Shown one piece after another: positions 47,831 through 57,396 of a stretch of DNA of 64,000 nucleotides. The translations under genes were made by a program, and so were the position numbers. The stretch covers positions 25,668,001 through 25,732,000 of the forward strand of contig OZ316891.1 in the NCBI GenBank assembly GCA_973895155.1. Reading direction: 5' to 3'. Source of the DNA: Marsupella aquatica. Lineage: Eukaryota > Marchantiophyta. The notes below the pieces were generated by a model, which worked only from the letters and a program-made list of their open reading frames with translations, did not search any database and was not told the origin of the DNA. Each line of letters starts with the position of its first letter. Position 1 is the first letter of the stretch.

Positions 47831-49419
47831 GTGATATCAAGCATATAAGAGATGGCCAGGCAAGTGGACCTGACAACTAGATTTGAAGGACTGAGTGATC
47901 TGTTAGGGAGAGTGATGAGTGCCTAGAGGCACCTTTAAAACGCCAGTGTCCATGACAAAACCTAGATCCACTAGGTTTCACCATTTTTAGCATTTTTTTT
48001 CCTGAAGTCGTGGAGCAAAATTTCACCCTAGAGAAAAGAAATGTGAAAAAATGAGAAATCTTGAACACTTCTGCTTTTATATGGAAAGTGGTGGTTTGAG
48101 CCCATCTCATGGCCAGGACAATATGTCACTATGATCAAGTGGCCAAGGAGTCTCTCGCCAAAATGACATTTCAAAAAGAAACCATGAAAAAGAAATAGCA
48201 CTTGTATATTGTAGTGTTTAGAGAGAATCAATTTCTCTCAGTTGGGTCTACGTAGGGGTAAGGTGAGTCAACGGTGAAATTGACCGATAGCCTCTGACCA
48301 TGAGTCCTCCCTCTCACCGACAATCACATACGCTTCACTTACTTTGGGTGATCAATGGTCAGTCATTAACCTGCAAGTCGCGTAAATTGTCTGTGGAAGA
48401 TGGCTTCCAGTTTGTTGCTATAATCAAGTGTCCTAGTCTGCCAAGGGTTCTATCTAGAGAGAGGAGCCGTGGATGAGAGGATCTTCCCATAAAATAAATG
48501 CCAATAAAGTTAAAAACAAGTGACATGACATCCTTCCTCAGCTGTGATTGGTGAACGGCAACAGAACTTCCAATGAGAATGGATCAAAAAGTACCGCTCA
48601 GAAAAGAGAGTTCAAAAGCACTTTTGAACGAAGGAATGACTTGTCGCGTCCACTCAGAGGCGTGGAGCAAAAGAAGGAGGAGCATTCCACTAACTATTAA
48701 AAAAAAAGCTGCCAATGAAAATGACCGAAATAAGGAGAAATGACATAATTATCTCCTCCACTAAGAAGGAAATGAGCAGGAAAGAGGGTACTTCGTCTCG
48801 AACCTTCCTGGTCAGGTGCAGCACAGGGGCACACAAGTAAACCTGCGTGCTGAGTCTACCCGGGGTTTTGCCCCATGCATGCACTTTCTAATTAACTTGG
48901 TAGAAAAGGTTGTGGCCCAGGGTTCAAAGGTGGCAGACATGTTGGGGCGTGTGTCTTTTGTTGATTTGGCTGTGAAAACGGGCCCGTTTACTATCAAGGG
49001 CCAAACGAAATACAAATTCGTACAAGCAAACCAGGTCTGGGGGCAGTGTGTATCCTGTTGACTTGGCTGGAGTAAAAGGGCCAAACAAAATACAAAGGAG
49101 TGCAAGCAAAAAGGGGCAAAGTGCGCAAATGCAAACTAGAAAGAAATAGGACTATAGATGTACCATTATAACATGTTCCCTTCATTTTTTGTCTTGTAAT
49201 AATCTGTAAATAACTATTTTATAGGATTAAGTGGGACTATAGCAAGTATTAACTTGAGTTTTGGACTTTAGTTAGTTTGACCTTACTAGGGTTAATTAAC
49301 CTTGGATTACATTATGATAAGATTCGCTTAGATTAAGCCCACACATCTTGGCCCCCTGGGGGTATAGGTTGGAGGGAGAGCATTCTCTCCCTTGTTCTTC
49401 ATATATTCCCCATATCCCC
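47831..49419. other. Intergenic DNA, nothing recognised
   Basis: A loose direct repeat GGGCCAAACGAAATACAAATTCG / GGGCCAAACAAAATACAAAGGAG (about 48999 and 49078) is the only structure noted. Confidence 0.4.
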
Positions 49420-49505
49420 TGAAGTGCCAATATAACTCTGAAGTGCCAATGTTCGGGTCCACCCAGCCTCATATGCTGCTAAAACTTATATTGGCACTTC
49501 AGAGT
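49420..49505. repeat. Inverted repeat, 16-bp arms
   Basis: TGAAGTGCCAATATAA (49420-49435) pairs with TTATATTGGCACTTCA (49486-49501). A second overlapping arm, ACTCTGAAGTGCCAAT (49434-49449), pairs with ATTGGCACTTCAGAGT (49490-49505), so two alternative hairpins are possible. Confidence 0.9.
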
Positions 49506-50005
49506 AGTCATGAGGTATATTTTGGCCTCTTTTTGTGTCTTAAACTTTAAAAGTTTTAAATTTATGGTTAATTTATCCTCCTCTTATAAGTATCCTTATC
49601 TCACAGCCCTACTACTCAAGAAACATGTAACTTGGTATGCTAAATAATTCGGACCATCAATATATTGTCGCATCATCCTGGCACCCTTCTAAGACTCTCA
49701 CAAGCACATCCATGTCTGTGATGGCTATGCAGAAAAATGCAATCATGGATTTTCTCATAGTGTTCATGTACTCGAGTGGAACCGCCTGGTCAGAACCTGT
49801 CTCATTAGAGAAATGGTTATAGTGGAAATGAGTGTAAGAAGAGCTAAACTTAGTCGGGAGTAAACAAGCAGTGTCAACGCTACACGTGACTATAGAGGTT
49901 TTTGTCAAATGTATATGGGATTATAGCTCACCCGGGTTCGTAATATATTCAAAAGCAAGTTGAATATTAAGTCTACTACATATTAAATCTGCTTCTTGAT
50001 GGTGG

Positions 50006-50025
50006 AACCCTAAACCCTAAACCCT
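50006..50025. repeat. Interstitial telomere-type repeat
   Basis: AACCCTAAACCCTAAACCCT, almost three units of the plant telomere repeat (CCCTAAA). Too short to be a telomere; may be a repair scar or a telo-box. Confidence 0.85.
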
Positions 50026-50378
50026 CAAAAGAATGGTCCAGCAAGGAGTGCATTACAATTTATAATCTTTAGACAAAAGATGACATAATCTGGATGATAA
50101 CTCACAACCATGACTCCTCTGTTTGAAATCTATTTACTTACTTTTGGTCCCTCCTCACATGGCCCTTCAACACTTGACTAGATTTTGTTGTTGTTGGCAC
50201 TTATGAAAGGCACCTTTATTGATTTTGATACATTAAAATATTTGCTCATGTACAAACCTTAGTTATCAAGTAATAGTCACAGTAGTGAGCATTTGATTAG
50301 ATTACAATAAGAGATTGATTGACCACTAATCGTGTGTACATATTTGTCAGCATAATAATTGCTCCATTTTATATGTGA

Positions 50379-51160
50379 CTAGCCTGATGCCCGTGCATGA
50401 CAGAAAGATGTCAAGGAGAAAAAACATGTCAAGGAGAGCAAATAGATGTTGAGGGAAGAAAGTTGAGGTGACCAAAAGATGTCAAGGAGAGACAAAATTT
50501 AGAGGTGAGCAAAGATGTCAAGGAGAGAAAAGATGTTGAGGAGATGAAAGATTTTGAGGTGACTCGCATGGGATATCCCAAAATATACACTAAGTTAACC
50601 CCTTGAGAGTTTCTGTCAATTTTTTATTGTCAAGAGCAGCAGATAAAATGGAAGATCGCACTCATGGACACAAAGCACATATTATTTGTGAGTTTAAAGA
50701 AGAGTTAAACAATATGGTTGGTAGTGTTGACCTCCTTTGTCAATGCACTACAAAAGCATATGCATCACTCAGTACATTGATCAATGAAGGCATTATTAGA
50801 CAAGACGTAATCCAAAAAATGTTGAATATACTAAGCAAAGGTGAGATTTAAATGAACACTCCCCCAACACATTGGTATTCAAAATCACCAGAGTGAAATA
50901 AGGTATAGAAAAAGCTTGTTGATCTAAGGCGGGGCTATTCATATGTGTGTAATTGCCTTTGCAAAACAACCTTGCAAAGTGGTTTTGAAGACATTCAATG
51001 CGTACGTGAAGGGGAATAAACCTGTAAATTTGTGTAGAGTTGTGATTTCTCTAAAATAGTCATGTGAATTATTTTATGTTAGAATTAGGATGAGAAAGCA
51101 ATTAAGGAGTAAGTGTTGTGAATTTATGTTCCAATCAGGAAAAATATCAATTATAGTAGA
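50379..51160 (-). mobile_element. Non-autonomous Helitron-like element, first of a head-to-tail pair
   Basis: Left border A... with CTAG at 50379-50382 and a partly decayed hairpin (GCCCGTGCATGACAG). Right border ...TTATAGTAGA at 51151-51160, minus-strand TCTACTATAATTG, a classic Helitron 5' end. AAGATGTCAAGGAGA units run from 50403 to 50560. A plus-strand frame at 50603-50851 (KMEDRTHGHKAHIICEFKEEL) inside it is unrecognised. Confidence 0.6.
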
Positions 51161-51300
51161 CTAGCCCAATGCATGTGCGTTGCACCAAAGATGTTGAGGT
51201 GAAAAAAGATGTCGAGGTGAAGAATAGATGTCGAGAATCTCGCCGGCTGAGGAGATTTTTTGTATTGGGACAAAGGCAGGATCCCTTATTATAGTTGTAG
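51161..51300 (-). mobile_element. 140-bp Helitron-like element, second of the pair
   Basis: CTAG at 51161 follows directly on the 5' end of the previous element. The hairpin region is GCATGTGCGTTGCACC. The minus-strand 5' end is CTACAACTATAATAAGGG at 51300. Its right part forms an inverted repeat with the flank (GGAGATTTTTTGTATTGGGAC at about 51251 versus GTCCAATACAAAAATTCTCC at about 51299). Confidence 0.6.
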
Positions 51301-51676
51301 TCCAATACAAAAATTCTCCTAGGCAAGAAAGATCCATAGCCGTTGGATTTGATTAGTTGTTTTCCCTAAAACCCCAATTTAAGGAAAACCAAACTTTGGA
51401 AATTCCGAACATCACTAAATATTATTATTTTAATAAAAAGGGGGCGACATGACGCATGGCTGCGCGTGAAACCCTGAAAATGACTACAACATCACATTTA
51501 AACCACTCCAACTTGACAGGACCAAGAGACATGCTCACGCGAATAATAACAATAGAGAAATAAATCTCTGAGATCCTTTATATATGATAACCAGTATATA
51601 AGAAGATTACAAATCGTTTCTAGAATGACAATACAAATTAATCTGATCTCATGCCAACTATTATTTTGGAAGCGTC

Positions 51677-52539
51677 CTAAATTGGGCGTCTGCTAAATTG
51701 CTCTACTAGATATCTATCTCCATGCCTCTGAATCACATGGTCTTCCCATAGAATATGATTATAATCATAATCTCTAAAAATAAATTTAACTGACCAATCA
51801 GGATAATCTCTTCCATTGGCAATGACAAGCGGCTCACAAGATTTTGCTAGCTTGCTAAGATACGGAATCAGCAAGTTAATCAGGAAACTGTAGTCGATCG
51901 ACCCAAAATATTTGGGCAAAAATAATGATCCAACAACAGGATCTAAACAAGCATGAAATGCATCGGATTCGATAAGCATTATATTTTGCTACAGATACGC
52001 CTTCATATAAATTCCAACCTTCTCAAAACACTTCAAAAATATCCGCTTATTTGATGTCACCCCATCGCATAAGTACCAATGAGACTGATCCCAAATATAC
52101 TTAAATGAGGCCATTTTCATCGCAGTAAAAATAGATGCTAAAATCTGATCTAAAAGGTTCTTCCCAAGAGAGGACAGATCCCTACATCGAAATTCTCAAA
52201 ATAGAATCTCAAGAATTCGTGAAGATGAGGCCTTGGAAAAACGTATATATTCCCAATCCGAATTCCAGTTGAGACCACCATCAGTTGGGAATGCGGTGTA
52301 GTGCAACAGAGTAGATGCTCCACGTCTAAAACTATGAGCCCATTTTCTCTGCTGCAATGAATCTCCTGTAGAGAAACACAAGAAGATGCATGAGCCCATA
52401 TGGATGTAGTCATGCGAATGGTCGCGTCACATATTACAGAGACAACATCCTCTACACTCTGGCCATTGATAAGTGACGTCTGTTGAAGTGCTTGATAAGA
52501 ACTTGATCCACATGTCTCTGCATGTACAGATGCTTCCAT
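51677..52539 (-). pseudogene. FCP1/HAD phosphatase-like domain, copy 3
   Basis: Third of three HAD-type domains in tandem. N-terminal half (52539-52150): GLIVLDVEHLLC takes the place of the catalytic DxDx(T/V) strand, followed by FPRPHLHEFLRFYFENFDVGI. The middle (52130-52000) reads FKYIWDQSHWYLCDG. C-terminal half (51979-51677) has MLIESDAFH in place of the usual ILIDDSPYK, then LLIPYLSKLA. The frame shifts between halves and a TAG interrupts near 51990. The second Asp of DxD is Glu (D-V-E), so catalysis is doubtful even without the stops. Confidence 0.6.
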
Positions 52540-52608
52540 ATATCCTCGTTCAGATCACTTATCAATGGCCAGAGTGTAGAGGATCACTTATCAATGGCCA
52601 GAGTGTCG
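52449..52608. repeat. 28-bp inverted repeat plus extra direct copy
   Basis: The 28 bases at 52449-52476 (core CTCTGGCCATTGATAAGTGA) are repeated inverted at 52555-52582. A further direct copy of the latter begins at 52583. It lies at the junction of HAD copies 2 and 3. Confidence 0.92.
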
Positions 52609-53196
52609 ATTTCTAATCGACCAGATGGGATAATCAAACTTGTTAGCGAACGCAAGACCAAGCCCTAAATCTGATAGCTTTCGTAAATATGGAATGAGGT
52701 CATCCCTCAAAAAGACATCATCCAACGATCCTTGAAATGACTTAGCGAACAATAATTCGCATACAGCTGTCTGGCATGTATGGGAAGGACAGGCATCAAT
52801 CTGGATTATATTCTCTGGTCGATAATCTTGAAACATATCACGTAGTCTCTCGATAGATTTGAAGACAATAATCTTATAATTTTTCTTCACATAACCAAGA
52901 TTTCAGCAATGATCCCGAGTGAACACATATATCAGCTACAACAGGGCGGTGCTCGACAACACTTCTGAAAGTATCTGATAAACCAGTTTATCATCGAGAA
53001 TAAACCAGACCATCACATCAAAATGATCATAACAAAATTTGATAAGATCATGAAGATGCAGCCTCGGAACGACGCATAGAGATCCGATACAAATTCCGGG
53101 TGTCGACTTGAGCTGAGGAGTATATTTTGAAACAGAGCATAGGAAGTTTTCCAGTCCTAAAACTAGAAATTGACGCGACCTGCTCCACTTAAACAC
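52591..53196 (-). pseudogene. FCP1/HAD phosphatase-like domain, copy 2
   Basis: N-terminal half (53196-52936): FLVLGLENFLCSV at the nucleophile strand (G-L-E instead of D-x-D), then VPRLHLHDLIKFCYDHFDVMVW. The C-terminal half (52890-52591) has ENIIQIDACPSHT (versus ILIDDSPYK in active relatives) and LRDDLIPYLRKLSDLG. The halves share one frame but are separated by TAG and TGA near 52910-52935. The end is cut at DYPIWS by the 28-bp repeats; copy 3 has the matching DYPDWS. Confidence 0.6.
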
Positions 53197-53327
53197 TTAT
53201 AAATGAACAATTCAATTCCCATATTATGCAATTGCAAACAACCACGCGACCGGGCGCGTCACTCCCAAAATATAAAGTTCAATTTCAATCAATTTATAAA
53301 TAATAATTGATAATAAACAATAAACGT

Positions 53328-54260
53328 TTACTTATCGGACTTATCCCGGGCTTCTATAGCACGGTCTTTATTGGCAGATAAGTATTTCATATATTTGTCA
53401 AACTTTTCTAAATGGTCTTTATTCCCCTGATTATGAATGATCACATTTCTCCTCCAAAGATTCGTCTTATCAATATAATCTCTCTCAAGATTGTCTTGAG
53501 AGAACGTTGGAATCCCATATCCACTAAGGAGCTCGCAGAATGTCAACTTGTCAATTGACATATCGCATAGATATGGATACAGTTTCTTTCTAAAAAATAG
53601 GTCATCATTGAGCCTAAAATATGCATCGGGATACAGCGATGAGTAGAAGTTATTAAGGCTCGTCTTATATGCAGCATCATCGATAAGAATGACATTCTCG
53701 ATGTTATAATCTTTAATATCGGCGACAATGTCAGAGAGACATTTGACAAATAAGGGGATGTCATTATTATTCTTCCCAATAGGTCGAGTTGATTCTTGTC
53801 CCCATATAAATTTAATACGTTTCAAAACTTTGGGTCAAAGTATCAGCCTTACACAAGATAGAATATTCCGTTTGAACATGCACGACCAGATCGCAATGTC
53901 GTATAGATCTGCCACCTTCTCAAGAAATTCCATTAAATCAGGCCTTGGATAGATAACCTTGTGCATCTGTCTCACACCCCTTGACCGAATGGGCATCCCA
54001 GGGCTGATCTTCTCTGACCAGATAAGTACCTGATTCAGATCAAAAATTACAAGTCTCTTCTGATCCGGTGACTTCTTTGCCGATGGATTAGGCGCCATCT
54101 GTACCTGTGATTTTTGTGCCGCAGGGTTTGGAGAACCTACTAGAACGGTTTGTTTGTTTCCCACCTCCGGACGATCACCGGACTTCCGGACTGGTGCCTT
54201 CAATACTCGATCAGGGGGTTTCGAGATAGACTTCTGTAAAACATTAAGAAATGAAAACAA
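53328..54260 (-). pseudogene. FCP1/HAD phosphatase-like domain, copy 1 (one in-frame TGA)
   Basis: Family enzymes are Mg-dependent phosphatases (NLI-interacting factor/FCP1 type). A Pro/Lys-rich linker (54260-54060) leads to LVIFDLNQVLIWS (D-L-N at the DxD nucleophile), then YPRPDLMEFLEKVADLYDIAIWSCM, IKFIWGQES, NVILIDDAAYK and YPYLCDM. Apart from one TGA near 53835, where relatives usually have Gly (LIL-G-PKVLKR), the frame is continuous to 53328. The first Asp is kept but the general acid Asp is Asn. A probable intron (acceptor TTTTACAG at about 54242) joins it to the Ulp1-like frame upstream. Confidence 0.65.
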
Positions 54261-54262
54261 GT

Positions 54263-55085
54263 TTATAACACGAACGGTCGCGTGACTACAAAGAGAGACA
54301 CTGAAATGAAGTGTATTGCCTGTACAAGACGATCGTTTAGTGCTGGAATTCCACCGGAAATGTCAATCATAGCAGCACGGATCCCGGTAACTAGGTTATT
54401 TGCGGATGTCGGCTTGCGGAAGTCCATGTCAAATAACGACAAGACTATCTCCCTACGGAATTTCTCAATTTGATCCGCGGCAAAATTAATTTTGTTTCCT
54501 TGACACAAGCACTTGGCGTATCTCAAGATAAACACACCACAACTGTGCCCGTCACTCTGGTGAGGAATATCATTCCAATATATCCGTTCCCAACCTGAGA
54601 GATCCAAGTTGACACTTGTTCTTCAGCCAATTTTGTCGGCGTAATACTTCCCAACAATATCTAGCACCCCAGGATTTATCGATTATGAACTAGAGAATCT
54701 AGGTACTCGAGCCGTTTTTCCTTTGGATGCACAACTACCAATGACCAATGTTCTTTCACAGCATTGTGTATTGGAAAGACCAGTTTGTCGTATTCACTGA
54801 TTTTTAGCGGAAACTCCTTTGTCCAAGCTGCTCTCTCCTCATAAAAAATGGTAGGATCCATGGAGAGAAGCTCAAAATGGTGTGTGTGGAAGAATTTGAC
54901 AAGGTCTGACTTTCCAACTCTATCGAGAATCAGTTCGAAAAAACTCAAATAAGCGTTAATTATATCATCGGTGAACAACTCGCGCGGTCTCAGACACATC
55001 ATATGTTTCCTCTTGATCGAGTGTTGTAAGAACTTGGTCAATAGCTCTTCCATATCCTTAGAAGGATCAAGGCATTGATCTATTC
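54263..55085 (-). pseudogene. Ulp1/SENP-like cysteine protease domain (C48), interrupted
   Basis: C48 proteases cleave SUMO or related modifiers. The triad is spread over two frames. The His and Asp are in KEHWSLVVVHPKEKRLEYLDSL (55053-54676). The Gln and Cys are in DIPHQSDGHSCGVFILRYAK (54607-54263). Between them the sequence still reads PGVLDIVGKYYADKIG and RTSVNLDLSGWERIYW but carries a frame shift near 54680 and a TGA near 54630. Another in-frame TGA precedes MEELLTKF near 55070. Triad residues are kept. Plant Ulp1-like domains occur in genuine SUMO proteases and in many Mutator/CACTA-type transposons; without the N-terminus I cannot choose. The gene continues on the same strand into the HAD domains. 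Confidence 0.7.
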
Positions 55086-55220
55086 ATCTAGCCAAATTTT
55101 CAAAAAACTGCAAAAAATAGAGATTTCAGTACACCTTCAAATAACGTACTGAGGTTGTAGCCTAAGGGTTCTACCTCAGAAAACAGAAACAATAACAAAT
55201 CAATAATAAAATAATGATGG

Positions 55221-55865
55221 CTATAATAGAAACTTTAAGCTTATAGCTTGCAAATGACCTTTGGATTGGGTGGATCCGGCCTTTTCGCAGCTGATCTCTT
55301 GGGTGCCTCCTTCGCAACAACATCCTTCAGCCCTCCTCGAGACCGCAGTGATCGCTCCACCGAACCAGTTTGCGAAGGTTGGAGCGATGAGGCGGGAAGA
55401 CCTTCGAATGGTTGTGGCATTTGATTTAAATATTCCACAATCTGGGAATCCGATTCCAAAATATCTGGTGCCACAATTTCTACACGAGTGACCTGTGTAG
55501 TATATTGGGGTCAAGACCACAAACCCGGTCGCGTCAAGTTAGCTGTTAGTCTCTTAACAACTTGAGCCGAGTCTGGTGCCAAAGATGTTTCCAGGTCTTG
55601 CACTCGATTCTCGGAAAAGTGGACATTATTGATGATTGTCTCCATTCTGGATGCAGTGGCAGTCTTCTCCTCGGTAATCAAAAGACCCTCGGTCACGATA
55701 CTCAAGGAAATTGGAGTTTGAAGGAGGAGGCTTAGTTGGCTGGGACGAGGAGGAGGCTACGCTGGAAGGAAGAGGCTTGGCTGGGAGGAGGGTTGCCGCC
55801 AACATCGGAGGGTTGCCGCCAACATCGCTGAGACCACATGCAACTGAATAACTTATAAGTATCAA
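55221..55865 (-). pseudogene. Probable N-terminal exons of the Ulp1-like gene
   Basis: Open minus-strand sequence of protein-like composition. A Ser/Pro-rich part (ATLLPAKPLPSSVASSSSQP) is followed after a frame change by a helical part (ITEEKTATASRMETIINNVHF). A probable next exon after ACTACACAG at about 55493 begins VTRVEIVAPDILESDSQIVEYL and ends in basic KRSAAKRPDPPNPK. A 20-bp phrase GGAGGGTTGCCGCCAACATC is doubled at about 55788-55826. No domain recognised; membership in the Ulp1 gene is inferred from strand and spacing. Confidence 0.35.
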
Positions 55866-56085
55866 TCAACATTAATTCTGCAATAAATGAGGAGAGTAGT
55901 TGCCTTAAATCATGCATTCAATGCATGAATTGAGTCAATGAAGTTATGGTCCAATTTCTCACTCCGAGTTTGATCAATCTGTGTTTCAAGTCCAATACAG
56001 AAGCAATTTATCAGAAGTACTAGTAGAGGATCCAAATGAATTCTCTAGTCTAAAATTGTATGGCGTTCAATTATAGTTGTCCGTA

Positions 56086-56610
56086 TGTTTTGGTATTGTT
56101 TATTGTAGTCGACGGCCTAGCAAAACGAAACGTAATCAAGGTCTATTTTTCATATATGACTGATCTCAACTTGTTAGTAGGATGACCTGATTTTTTGGTT
56201 ACACATGTAGTTCATCATGCGCATTGTCGCGTGAACCAATTTATCTCAGGTCTTTTGATATTGTTTATTGTAGTCGATAGCCTAGCAAATTTGCCAGCAA
56301 ACCAAAATCTTTGTATCATCACGCGTCCGGTCGCGTTAATGTTTTAGAGGTCAATGAAAGCTCTGCAATCTTAAACATAATTGCGCTTTATTTCTCAGAT
56401 TTGCCTGATCTCAACTTGTTAGTTGGATGACCTGTTTTTTTGGTTACAATGTAGTCATCACGCGCACAATCGCGTGCACCAATTTATCTCAGGTCTTTTT
56501 GATATTGTTTATTGTAGTCGATAGCCTAGCAAATTGGCCAACAATCTATTTTAAAACCAACGTCTTCGTTTCATCACGCGCCCGGTCGCGTTAATGTTTT
56601 AGAGGTCAGA
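56086..56610. repeat. Tandem repeat, about 246-bp unit, about 2.2 copies
   Basis: Marker phrases repeat: CTCAACTTGTTAGT.GGATGACCTG at about 56166 and 56410; TATTGTTTATTGTAGTCGA at about 56096, 56260 and 56505; TCACGCG..CCGGTCGCGTTA at 56319 and 56574. Each unit holds two CpG-rich near-palindromes. Confidence 0.88.
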
Positions 56611-56853
56611 GGAATCTCGTGGATGATTTTTCCTTGATTGCAAAAATGGTTACATCGATCCCAAAGGACTTCGGATGTGCAATCCATATCCACTAGCACT
56701 ATCCAGGAATTTAACTGACCTGGTCTTTCGAACACTATTTTCCACGGGATGAAATTAAGCTACACAGTATCTATAACAAGGTCTAACTTGAACTACTCTT
56801 GAATCTGTAGTTCTAATCTTTGACTACTCAAAATATTGTAGACTTTGATCGAG

Positions 56854-57396
56854 TCAGTCATTCCAAGATGACGGTATCCACTCATCGGTGTCTGGTGTGG
56901 ATTCTCTTGAATCTAGGAATGCTTCCTTTGCCCAAGTCCTAACGTCCATAGATTTTCTCGGCTTGCTCTTTCTGTAATACAAATCAGAATCTTCGTTCAT
57001 CTCTAATTGCCTTTTCTTTGGTGCGTTCACTTTCTTGGCCTCCTTCTTGACTTTCTTAGCGTCTGCTACTGCTTCCCCCGAAATGGATTCAACGCATGCT
57101 TTGGCCTTCAACTTCTCCCCCCCGAAACGGATTTGACGAGGGCTTTGCCCTTTAACTTCTCCCTTGATGCCATCTTTGTAGTCATCTCTGTCGGATTGCT
57201 CTCCATCTAATGCTTCCATCGACAAATGTGGCAAACAATGGCGTCTCTCACAAAACATTTGACCCGATTTAGTCATTGTAAACATTATATTACATCGCTG
57301 ACACATTCTGTAAGGAGTACCACGAATTTGATACGTCAAATCTTCTGAATTGTTCGTCGGAACATCCTCATTCTTTGAGCTCAGCGGAGTAGTCAT
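56854..57396 (-). CDS. Small basic protein with Cys4 (zinc-ribbon-like) motif, unknown
   Basis: A complete 180-codon frame. Residues about 32-54 hold CQRC-x12-C-x4-C (MCQRCNIMF...MFCERRHC), spacing that could bind one zinc. A Lys-rich stretch KKVKKEAKKVNAPKKRQ (about 115-131) looks like a bipartite nuclear signal, and the C-terminus is acidic (STPDTDEWIPSSWND). I do not recognise the family. It is on the same strand, about 1 kb upstream of the Ulp1-like gene, separated by the 246-bp repeats. It may be an independent gene or the first gene of the same unit; a nuclear, nucleic-acid-binding role is only inferred. Confidence 0.5.
   Translation of the reverse strand: MTTPLSSKNEDVPTNNSEDLTYQIRGTPYRMCQRCNIMFTMTKSGQMFCERRHCLPHLSMEALDGEQSDRDDYKDGIKGEVKGQSPRQIRFGGEKLKAKACVESISGEAVADAKKVKKEAKKVNAPKKRQLEMNEDSDLYYRKSKPRKSMDVRTWAKEAFLDSRESTPDTDEWIPSSWND

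Noticed and set aside
50603-50851. 82-codon plus-strand frame
   Set aside because: Inside a Helitron-like element, no family recognised; too weak to call a gene.
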